Source: Symbiodinium natans
Lineage: Eukaryota > Sar > Dinophyceae > Suessiales > Symbiodiniaceae
Assembly: GCA_905221605.1 (NCBI GenBank)
Contig: CAJNDS010000062.1
Span: 1-64,000 of the forward strand
Direction: 5' to 3'
Length of the DNA stretch: 64,000 nt
The notes beneath the pieces are model-generated. The model saw only the letters and a program-made list of their open reading frames with translations. It made no database searches and was not told where the DNA came from. Both the position numbers and the translations under genes were made by a program. Shown in pieces: positions 40,554 to 50,264 of the stretch. Within the stretch, counting starts at the first letter, position 1. Each line of letters begins with the position of its first letter.

Positions 40554-42774
40554 TTGCAGCCTGAGCGTGTGGCAGCAGGGGCGAGATTGAAGGATGGTGG
40601 AGGTGTGGAGTCCAGCGCTGATTGGGGCGAGGATGACGGCCCTGATGTTTTCGGTGAGCTGCGGTTTACATGGCTGCGGCGGGCAGAAGCATGGGGGCTG
40701 GAGGAGCGTCTGAGGCAGCACATCGATGGGCACAGTGTGACACCAATGCTGAGTGACGGGGAGAGTGAAGTATTGCGTGCCGATCTTCATTCTTTTCTGA
40801 GAAGCAATGGTGTTTCTTGTGACCCGCGTGTGGCCGACGGCCAACCTCCTGCTCTCAACCTGCTGGCGGGCATGCTGCAGCTTTTCGATGATAAGGATGC
40901 CAGGCTCCCCGCGCTGCTGGCTGATGGCGTGCCCACAGGTATTCCGCAAACTATTCCTCCGTCAGGTGTGTGGAAGCCTGTGGAGGTTGCGGAGCGGCCT
41001 CCGTTGGATCTGCTGATTCATGATGCGCCGTGGGGCTCGGGTCTGAAAGATCCTGAATGTTTGTTGCGTTTGGTTCAGGCGGACGTGGACGCTGGCTTCG
41101 CGGAATGGCTACCTGGCGGGTTGGCTGAGGCTCAAAAGCGGTTTGGGCAGGCGTGTGCAGCTGGCCGACTCGGTCTTGTGAAAAAGGAAGGTAGCGAGCC
41201 GCGCTTGGTGGGCGACAGTACAGTGTCGAATGCAAATCGCATGTGCCGGATCGCTGAGCGCATAGAATTGCCATCTCTGTTGGACGCCTCGGCGTTCCTA
41301 TCACGGCATCCGGAAGTGGAGTGGATAGGATTCCTGTTGGATGAGAGGGTTAAGGTGTCCGAGGCCGAGCGTGGGTCTCTCTCTTTGCGGTCCCAGATGG
41401 TGCTGGCGGAGTACGCTGGCTGTGCTACCGTACTTGCCACTTTGGATGCTCCTGGGCGGCGTATTGGTGGAGTAGGGCGGCAGCCTCGCTGGTGCGCATC
41501 GCGTTTTGCGACGGAGACATTTTTTGGTGATGTATGTCGATGACATGCTTGCCTTATTTCCGAGACCTGTGGCGCCGAGGATGGCAGTCATTGTGATTTG
41601 CCTTGCTGTCGCCTTGGGTGTCCCTCTGAGTTGGAAAAAACTCAGGCTGGGTCCTCGTGTGAAATGGGTGGGCTGGGATATCAGACTGGTGGATTCTCCG
41701 TCTGCAACCTTGCCGGAGGACAAACGCGCGAGGCTTCTTGCTGGATTGCATTGTCTTTTAGTGCCGGGCAAGAAGGTGTTGCGTCGCGAGCTGGAGAGCA
41801 TTGTGGGGCTGCTTTCGTGGTTCACAACAGGGGCGCGGTGGTTGCGACCCTGGCTCCGTCAGCTGTTTCACCTTCTACACAAGCCAGCGTTAACAATGCG
41901 TTGTTTGGATGGCGTGCAGCGACGTGAGATCCTAGACCTTTGCAGTGCTGAGGGGATCGTCGGCCGTGCAGCGCAGCTATCCGACATTCCAGTTGGCTGG
42001 CGCATTCTTCAGGTAGGGAAACATGTCTGGGGCGAACCAGAGCACGTGATGCAAATGTACCCTGACACCGAGAGGGTTTGGTGCAAGTGCGCCGACCCTA
42101 CATCCCTATCAGTACGGATCACGGCTGAGGAGGCCCAAGTTGCCCGATTCTACCATAAGCTGGTGGAGGCCAATGTGCAGGTGCGCCTGGTGGAGCGCGA
42201 GGGCCCCAGTGTCTTGGCCTGTGCTGACGCTTTCGCGCGAGGGGATCGCGCTGGCGTTGGGGGATGGTGGTTCATGCCGGGACTGGATGGGAACAAGTTG
42301 GATCCAAGTAGCATTCGCTGGTTCTCGTTCAGCATCAGTGCAGATGAGCTTCCGGAGTGGTTCTGCGCTGATGGCGATAGGTCGCGTTTGCAAAGCTTCA
42401 TTGCCGCCTTCGAGGCATTGGCGCAGCTGGTGCTGTGCGCCGGATTGCTGCAGGCATTTCCTGCAGAACGGCCGCGTGGCGTCGGCGATCTTGTGCTGCG
42501 ACAGTTCTGCGACAACGATGGGGCTGTCGGAGCAGTGGCTAAGTGGTCGGCAATGAAGCGCCCCTTGTCAGACGTGGTGCAGTCTATGGCTCTGCTGTGC
42601 GGCCGACACAAGATTTCCCTGCGCGTGTCGCATGTCGCAGGACACCGCAACCAGTGGGCGGATGCTCTCTCCCGGGGGCCGAGTGTCCTACCTGACTTCT
42701 GGCATCAACTTCAAGCAGAGAGACGATGCTTTGTAGACTGGCAAAGTCTGTTGGAGTTGGGCCGTAGGGTGTGA
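40554..42774 (+). pseudogene. RT - RNase H of element 3, at least two frameshifts
   Basis: Frame one (40554-about 41400) holds the RT N-terminus: GFAEWLPGGLAEAQKRFG, GLVKKEGSEPRLVGDSTVSN. Motif A is damaged: FLLDERVKVSEAERG keeps the Asp but lacks about five residues corresponding to IKSAH in element 1. A second frame (about 41405-41520) carries motif B, RWLCYRTCHFGCSWAAYWWS. A third (from about 41506) carries FLVMYVDDMLALF (motif C), the connection, and RNase H with VLACADAFARGDRAGVGGW, QFCDNDGAVGA and HVAGHRNQWADALSRG. Each domain is present but the chain is broken, so this copy cannot make an intact RT. Confidence 0.85.
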
Positions 42775-42890
42775 TTGAAGTGGCGCGTGGACTCTTGCGA
42801 GAAGATTCTTGCAGTCCTTTTCTTGTCAGGTGGCCGCGCGTTGTGTGGTTGTTCAGGTGGCGGCAGACTTTTGGCAGCGGCTAGCGCTCT

Positions 42891-42971
42891 GGATTGGAAC
42901 TGAGATCGATGGCTGCCAAAAGTCCGCTGCATTGTGATGTGTCTTGAGCGCGTCCACAATCTGCTAGTGAT
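42891..42971 (+). repeat. Split direct repeat B1 of element 3
   Basis: 81 bp identical to 43194-43274 (begins ggattggaactgagatcgat, ends ctgctagtgat); abuts A2 with no spacer. Confidence 0.9.
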
Positions 42972-43091
42972 GGGGCTTTCACGCCTCTGCGTGCAATACA
43001 ATCACTCGCAGTTGTGGATGTGAGCTCACTCTGTAGCTCTGCGCAACATAGGTTCCGGTGCGTCTGCGCAGAGCTTCAGTTTCCCGCCCGC
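42972..43091 (+). repeat. Split direct repeat A2 of element 3
   Basis: 120 bp identical to A1, offset 5,972 bp. Confidence 0.9.
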
Positions 43092-43193
43092 CCGCCCTGG
43101 AGAGGCCTGTGGCGTGTGCTGCCGAGGAGCAGCGAATTCTGTATAACTTTGACGCCCACCGGCGTTTCTTCTTCCGGCGTTGCCGGCATCAAC

Positions 43194-43274
43194 GGATTGG
43201 AACTGAGATCGATGGCTGCCAAAAGTCCGCTGCATTGTGATGTGTCTTGAGCGCGTCCACAATCTGCTAGTGAT
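43194..43274 (+). repeat. Split direct repeat B2 of element 3
   Basis: 81 bp identical to B1, offset 303 bp; ends at the TGTC microsatellite. A unique 102-bp spacer separates it from A2. Confidence 0.9.
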
Positions 43275-43424
43275 TGTCTGTGTGTCTGTGTGTCTGTGTG
43301 TCTGTGTGTCTGTGTGTCTGTGTGTCTGTGTGTCTGTGTGTCTGTGTGTCTGTGTGTCTGTGTGTCTGTGTGTCTGTGTGTCTGTGTGTCTGTGTGTGTG
43401 TGTGTGTGTGTGTCTGTGTGTGTG
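43275..43424 (+). repeat. TGTGTGTC microsatellite, right flank of element 3
   Basis: About 150 bp of tgtgtgtc units, the same type as the end of the 35564-36999 array. The two were probably one array before element 3 inserted. Confidence 0.9.
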
Positions 43425-43937
43425 TGTGGCACACCGCTGTACATGCGGGTTCGTGAACAAGCAGGAGCATTTTTGAGCACATCAACAAGTTTTCGTTTGG
43501 AAACCAGCAGGGGGCAGGAGCGCTCCATGGGAATCTCCTGCCAACGAAGACATTCCCACAGAGCGGTGCAACGTACCTGCAAAAAGTCCCGGGCCCCTTG
43601 TGGCGGGACAGATCTGCAAAACGGAATGGGCCCCCTGTGGCATTCCAGATAAGATCTTCTGCAGGTTTTCAGGTTTGCAGCAGCTTCGTGTGGCGTTTGT
43701 GGAGCATGACCTTTGGAGCAAGACATTTATGGAGCATGGTCTTTTTGGTCTTTTTGGAGCATGGCGCATTACCCTAAACCCTTTCCTTGCAATATGATAT
43801 CTCATATAAAGCTTCATTCGTGACCCTTCTACCTCATCATCATGGACGTTCGCCTCGGCAGCTTGTTTGAGCATCTCTACCTTCGGAGCACCCCCATCGA
43901 CCAGGTTATGTGGAAACACTAAAAACAATAAGTGTGT
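43421..43937 (+). repeat. 0.5-kb direct repeat, copy 1
   Basis: About 517 bp nearly identical to 48647-49163 (offset 5,226). Here the TG-type microsatellite is on its left side. It includes one CCCTAAACCC motif. Minus-strand frames exist in both copies but show no domain. Confidence 0.85.
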
Positions 43938-44606
43938 TATACAGCCAGCCCGCCCATTGCCTTGGGCCGCGGGTGTAGGTGGAGCCTCGCTCCTACGCGT
44001 TCATGCTGCCTATGTTAGTCTTCACTCCGGTGCGGACGCATAGGATAATCCAAAAATGTGAGCTCACCTGGCGAGTGAGAATCAAAAGTCCTATCGTTTT
44101 CCTTGCACTAGTAACATGCCGGGCCCATTAATATGGGTGCCAACGATGTCCTGCAAGACGGCCGGCGTGCCGTATGTTCCTCGATTGTTAGTCGTGACCC
44201 AGCCCCCGGCGAGATTGGCAACTTTTTCTTTTTCCTTTTCTTTCTTTTTCTTTTTCTTTAAAGCTACCGCCGTAATAACTAGTTTTCTGAAATAGTTTTT
44301 TGTCGACATCATAGTAGTTGCTTATACCGCAACACCATGCAGAATGCCGCAATGCGTGGCAGCTTGCAGTCCTTGAGCTTCCAGACCAGCCTGTGAAACC
44401 CGGCCCCGGTCGACTCCCACGATTGTAGTACCACTCTCTACGGCCCGAAGGAGTACATGGTGATCCTCACTAACTACGTCATCTGTGACCCTAAACCCTC
44501 CCCCCTAACCCCGAAAACCCTTTCTAATAGATTGCAGCCTGGCCTTTGGCCCTACTGGGGACGACTACATCGCCTGGAAGATCAACGACCCAGACTACAA
44601 CATCAC
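43938..44606. other. No intact gene; lead-in to the leucine-rich repeat pseudogene
   Basis: Contains a pyrimidine tract (44220-44262) and ggcagcttgcagtccttgag (LRR-like SLQSLS coding). A segment at 44395-44475 recurs in diverged form at 45309-45395. Confidence 0.4.
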
Positions 44607-45263
44607 CGACCAGAGTTTGGCAGGGATCCAGCTGCCCAGCACCCTGCAGACGTTGACGTTTGATTTCGACTTCAACCAGAGCTCGGCGGGACTCCAGCTC
44701 CCCAGCGGCCTGCAGACGTTGACGTTTGGATGGGCCTTCAACCAGAGTTTGGCGGAGATCCAGTTCCCCAGCACCATGCAGACAGGGACGTTTGGCTCCG
44801 AGTTCAACCAGAGTTTGGCGGGGATCCAGCTGCCCAGCACCCTGCAGACGTTGACGTTTGGCGACAAGTTCAACCAGAGCTTGGCGGGGATCCCGCTGCC
44901 CAGCAGCCTGCAGATGTTGAAGTTTGACTCCAGGTTCAACCAGAGCTTAGCGGAGATCCAGCTGCCCAGCATCCTGCAGACGTTGACGTTTGGATGGGAC
45001 TTCAACCCGAGTTTGGCGGGATCCAGCTGCCCAGCACCCTGCAGACGTTGACGTTTGGCCACAAGTTCAACCAGAGCTTGGCGGAGATCCAGTTCCCTAG
45101 CACCATGCAGACGTTGACGTTTGGCTCCGACTTCAACCAGAGCTTGGCGGGGATCCAGCTGCCTAGCAGCCTGCAGACGTTGACGTTTGGCTCCAACTTC
45201 AACCAGAGCTTGGCGGAGATCCAGTTCCCCAGCGGCCTGCAGACGTTGACGTTTGACGACTAG
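44607..45263 (+). pseudogene. FNIP-like leucine-rich repeat protein fragment, one frameshift
   Basis: About ten tandem 66-bp (22-residue) units with consensus FNQSLAGIQLPSTLQTLTFG, the F-N-x-x-L ... LP-x-x-L-x-x-L-x-F-G pattern of FNIP-type leucine-rich repeats known from Dictyostelium. One unit, near 45015-45022, has ggcggg where the others have ggcgggg. The lost G moves the reading frame from 44617-45051 to 44994-45263. No N-terminal signal or kinase domain is attached. The diverged repeats around it suggest a decayed family of such genes. Confidence 0.75.
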
Positions 45264-45560
45264 TTCACTCCAAAGTACAAGACGCGCTATGATTAGCTAG
45301 CGTGGACCAGACTGTGGAACCCGACCCCGGTCGACCCCCGCGATTATAGCACAACTCTCTACGACCTCAAGGAGTACATGGAGATCCTCACCAACATCTC
45401 CACATCAACCTCTTCGACTTCCAGCTCGTCCACGTCAACTTCATCAACGCCAACTTCGGCCACATCTACGTCATCCAGCAGCAGGGTTTAGGGTTTAGGG
45501 TTTTGGGTTTGGGGTTTAGGGTTTTAGGGTTTGCATCCTCGACTCCGACGTCATAGAGCA
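45264..45560 (+). other. Ser/Thr-coding tail with telomere-like stretch
   Basis: tcatcaacgccaacttcggc-type Ser/Thr repeats follow the LRR region, then about 45 bp of gggtttaggg repeats (45485-45530). The same succession recurs at 48000-48115. Confidence 0.6.
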
Positions 45561-46025
45561 CCAGCTCATCCAGCTAGACGTCGTCGACTTCTACGTCCAC
45601 AAGTTGCACCAGCACCAGCACGTCGAGTGACCCTAAACCCTCCACCCCAACCCCGAAACCCCTTTCCAATAGCAGTTCGACATCTACGGCTAGATGTCGT
45701 CAACTTCTACGTCCACAAGCTGCACCAGCACCAGCACGTCGAGTGACCCTAAACCCTCCACCCCAACCCCGAAACCCCTTTCCAATAGCAGTTCGACATC
45801 TACGGCTAGATGTCGTCAACTTCTACGTCCACAAGCTGCACCAGCACCAGCACGTCGAGTGACCCTAAACCCTCCACCCCAACCCCGAAACCCCTTTCCA
45901 ATAGCAGTTCGACATCTACGGCTAGATGTCGTCAACTTCTACGTCCACAAGCTGCACCAGCACCAGCACGTCGAGTGACCCTAAACCCTCCACCCTGACC
46001 CCGAAAACCCTTTCCAATAGCAGTA
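45561..46025 (+). repeat. 116-bp tandem repeat, four units, with embedded CCCTAAACCC
   Basis: gtgaccctaaaccctccacc occurs at 45627, 45743, 45859 and (with the last bases changed) 45975, a strict 116-bp period. Each unit carries cgacatctacggctagatgt, a Ser/Thr stretch and one telomere-like CCCTAAACCC followed by ccccgaaa(c/a)ccctttcca. The first and last units are diverged. Confidence 0.85.
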
Positions 46026-47113
46026 CGACATCCACGACGTTGCAGCCAGAGCTTGCAGAATATCATGTTGCCTGGCAGCTTGCAGTCACTGAACCATGGA
46101 AGTGATCTCAACCAAAGCTTGAACGCGCAGACATCAGACGCACGTCAGGGAGATCTTCAACGAGGACAACTTCCCCCTCACTGAGAACATCAGCAACCTC
46201 GCCAAGTCCCGGAACAACCCTCTTCCTCCACACCATCGACGGCAACTTCCCAGGTGACGGAGATGTTCATGTGCATCCCCGGCATGCTCGAAAAAGTCGT
46301 TGCACCTTTGCTTCAGAGCCACGCCAGGGCCTCTCCAGTGCAATCCCAACCTCCTGCCCCAACCTCCTGCTGACCAACACCAAGTGGACGCCTTCGTCAC
46401 ACACCGCGCCAGAAGTCGCAGCAGAACCTCCTACGAGCCCAGCCCAGCATTCCCCAGGAGCTCCAGATCTACGCGACACATGCACCTTTCCCGGTCACCC
46501 CACCGCCCTGTCCCCAACACCCCCACTACGACGAGCAGAACCCGCCGACCACACGAGGCAGTATTACGAATGCCGGTACTACTGTGACCCAGACATGTTG
46601 GCGTTTGTGCATAGGTGACGTGCAGTGTCATAACAAAAGGAGGAGACTGTGTGCACGTGACACGCACTGTGACCATGTCGAGCAGTGATGATCCCCACTT
46701 CCCTTCCTCCCTAAACCCCGCGTCATGCAGGGAAGTGCGATTTTGATCATGCATTCTCATGTGTTCATGTGCAGCTCTCGCCCACCCCAGTCCCTCACGT
46801 GTCCTGAGCGCTTTGTCATGCTGGACGTAACGCTAGGAGGACATCAACGTGATCAGCGCCATCCCAGCAACCAGCACCATTTTAACTCTTTGGTCAATTT
46901 GTTTTCACCAAAAACGATTCCTGCTCTATTTCACCTACCTCCGACGCTTGGCTTGGAGTGAGCAAAAGAATGGAGACCAAGTGCGAGCCCAGTTCCTTCA
47001 CGCATCATGATAAGCCTCATTTATCTACCCTAGACCCCAAGACCCATGCCACCGACGAGGCAGGACCACCAGTTTCGGCGCAAACCTAACACCCGCAATA
47101 TCCCGAACCCAAC
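46026..47113. other. Decayed LRR remnants, no intact gene
   Basis: cagcttgcagtcactgaacc ... ctcaaccaaagcttgaac (46078-46127) still encodes an LRR-like SLQSLNHGSDLNQSL. Beyond this, only short frames without domains. Confidence 0.4.
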
Positions 47114-47818
47114 ATGTGGAGCTACGTACTGGACTTCCTGACCGGTCCCTTCCACGTGATCTTCATGGATGAACACGAACTAGACATGGAGCACCTACGC
47201 AGAGAACCACGCCACGTCATGGAACCCTTCTACAAAAGGTACAACTACATCGATGACACGTACCACATGGTGCCATCATACTACACGGAGAAGTTCGCCG
47301 TCCACAAAGTCCTGGACCCATCATACTTCAAGGAGTATGAAGGATGGTACATCAATGTCAGCAACGCCATCACCTACACGGCACTGAGACAAACGACGCC
47401 ACCCGCCAGCTTCAAGGACATGTACATCTCCACCAGCACCAGAGCTTGGAGAATGTGGCCTTGCCCAGAAGCTCGCAGTCTTTGCCACAGTACTTCGAGG
47501 CGGGCAACAACACGACGACCCCATCCCCCAACCCTCCCCATCCTCCACGACTTGGATCGAGTGCACCAGGAGATGCACCCAGCGCTTCATCGATTGTGGA
47601 CCTCAGCTCGTCACCGGGACCACAGCAGATTGACCTCGCCCTGGCAGAGCATGCGCCCCAACCCCCTCCCCCGCTACATCCCCATCCTCCAACCGCCAAA
47701 GACGAGCTGGATCAACCCTCGCCCCGAAAGGGGTGTATGTGTGGCACACCGCTGTCCAATGGTTTCCAGCCAGGGCAGCACGACTACGTCATCTGTGACC
47801 CTAAACCCTAAACCCTAA
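47114..47818 (+). CDS. Hypothetical protein, Tyr-rich N-terminal half
   Basis: ATG 47114: MWSYVLDFLTGPFHVIFMDE, then a Tyr/His-rich, well-composed stretch (KRYNYIDDTYHMVPSYYTEK, DPSYFKEYEGWYINVSN) to about 47410. From about 47440 the frame runs into sequence duplicated at 48430 and becomes Arg/Pro/Ser-rich, so the true protein probably ended or was interrupted there. Not recognised. Confidence 0.35.
   Translation: MWSYVLDFLTGPFHVIFMDEHELDMEHLRREPRHVMEPFYKRYNYIDDTYHMVPSYYTEKFAVHKVLDPSYFKEYEGWYINVSNAITYTALRQTTPPASFKDMYISTSTRAWRMWPCPEARSLCHSTSRRATTRRPHPPTLPILHDLDRVHQEMHPALHRLWTSARHRDHSRLTSPWQSMRPNPLPRYIPILQPPKTSWINPRPERGVCVAHRCPMVSSQGSTTTSSVTLNPKP
47438..47745 (+). repeat. Duplicated segment, copy 1
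   Basis: Matches 48430-48650, which lacks about 70-80 internal bases. Begins accagagcttggagaatgt (LRR-like) and ends at cgccccgaaaggggtgt, where the tgtgtggcacaccgctgt motif of the 0.5-kb repeat begins. Confidence 0.75.
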
Positions 47819-48115
47819 CCCCGAAACCCCTTTCCAGCAGCAGTACGACATCCAATACGTCCTCAACTTCTAATCTCGCGGTCCCAGAGCTTCAGATACG
47901 ATTTCCACCAGAGCTTGGACAATGTGGGGTGATTTCAACCAAAGCTTGAAGAAATTTACCTTGCCTGCCGCCTTGCGGTCCCTGAGCTTGACATCCACTA
48001 CATCAACCTCTTCGACTTCCAGTTCGTCCACGTCAACTTCATCAACGCCAACTTCGGCCACATCTACGTCATCCAGCAGCAGGGTTTAGGGTTTAGGGTT
48101 TAGGGTTTAAGGTTT
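47798..48115 (+). pseudogene. LRR and Ser/Thr remnant with telomere-like ends
   Basis: ccctaaaccctaaacccta (47800), then cttcagatacgatttccacc encoding RYDFHQSLDN-like and FNQSLKKF-like LRR pieces. A Ser/Thr tract and ggtttagggtttaggg (about 48083-48110) follow. The 5' part recurs at 48254-48385. No open frame survives. Confidence 0.55.
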
Positions 48116-48429
48116 GCATCTTCGACTTCGACGTCGTCGAGCACCAGCTCATCCAGCTAGACGTTGTCAACTTCTACGTCCACAAGCAGCACCGGCACCA
48201 GCACGTCGAGCGCCTGGAGCACCTAAAACGAGCAGCACGACTACGCCATCTGTGACCCTAAACCCTAAACCCTAACCCCGAAACCCCGTTCCAGCAGCAG
48301 TACGACATCCACGACGTCGTCAACTTCTAAGCCCGCGGTCCCAGAGCTTCAGATACGATTTCCTCCAGAGCTTGGACAATGTGGGGATACTCGGCAACTA
48401 GCACACCATGAGCTTGGACAATGTGGCTC

Positions 48430-48646
48430 CAACCAGAGCTTGGAGAATGTAGCCTTGCCCAGAAGCTCGCAGTCTTTGCCACAGTACTTCGAGGCGGGCA
48501 ACAACACGACGACCCCATCCCCCAACCCTCCCCATCCTCCACGACTTGGATTGAGTGCACCAGCAAGCGCCCTAACCCCTCCCCCGCTACATCCCCATCC
48601 TCCAACCCCCGAAGACGAGCTGGATCAACCCTCGCCCCGAAAGGGG

Positions 48647-48650
<4 letters not shown>
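48430..48650 (+). repeat. Duplicated segment, copy 2
   Basis: Shortened copy of 47438-47745; it runs directly into the second 0.5-kb repeat. Confidence 0.75.
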
Positions 48651-49490
<840 letters not shown>

Positions 49491-50264
49491 CCCGAAGTAA
49501 CTGGCGGGTGGTGGCGGGTGCGTAGCCTCGAAGAGGCGGGGAGCGCGCGTGACACTTCCCCTATGTTGTGTTGTTTGCCCTGAAGCGATCCGCAGAATGA
49601 ATCGGTAATTCGTGTCATCATTTTACTGTACGCCGAAGCTCCCAGTAGGGGGGGTGTTTTGCGCGTCAAAGAAAGAAGCAGGGGATTAACTTGCAGGATA
49701 AATGTTGTAGCGTTCCGGGCTTGGCCCATTGTGATAGACATGTTGAAGGGAAATAAAGTTAAATAAAGAGTACTGCAGTGAGATCTGTTCATCTGCAGCG
49801 CGCTGGGCTCAAAGAGCTCTTTGAGCACCCGTAGACAAGATCCTTTTAGCAATCCCCTGCTTGTACAGTTTTGACCCGACTGAGCACATTGCCTTTCGCG
49901 ACCTGGAGCTTTAAAACTGGGAAACTGGGAGTACAGGGACTTTGAGGCGTGTGAGAGTGATTAAAGAAGAGGTAGACCATCTCAACGGGCAACCGGTGGA
50001 TACCTTGGATTAAGATCACTCACCCCTTCAGGATAGCAACCTGGAGGTATCCTCACAGTAAACGCGTGCTGTGGGTGGTTTCTGTTGGTAGAGTTTGGCC
50101 GCTCCATCAACCCGTTGGTAGGGATACTACTGGAACTATTGCAACTTACACCCTTACACTGTATATATTCACCAAGTTCTTCTACCCGGTCCTGAGCTTT
50201 GGCAAGGTATTCCCGGCAACAATTTTAGTCGGAAGTACATATTCCTCCGATCCTAACAGGGGGG
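49491..50264. other. No gene recognised
   Basis: Unique sequence with only short frames. aagttaaataaag (49757) is A-rich but no gene end can be tied to it. Confidence 0.3.

Larger units (their letters stand above)
37000..43274 (+). mobile_element. YR retroelement 3, complete ends with split direct repeats A1 ... B1-A2 ... B2
   Basis: 6,275 bp. Identical 120-bp A repeats lie at 37000-37119 and 42972-43091, and identical 81-bp B repeats at 42891-42971 and 43194-43274. B1 abuts A2, so the B1/A2 junction equals what joining the element's two ends in a circle would give. This is the terminal architecture of Ngaro/PAT-type YR retrotransposons. The internal ORFs are YR, Gag and a broken RT-RH; no methyltransferase. 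Both flanks are TG-type microsatellite, so the insertion site lies inside that repeat. Confidence 0.9.

Noticed and set aside
43482-43928. 148-residue minus ORF conserved in both 0.5-kb repeats
   Set aside because: Conservation follows from the near-identical duplication; no domain or codon signal supports it.
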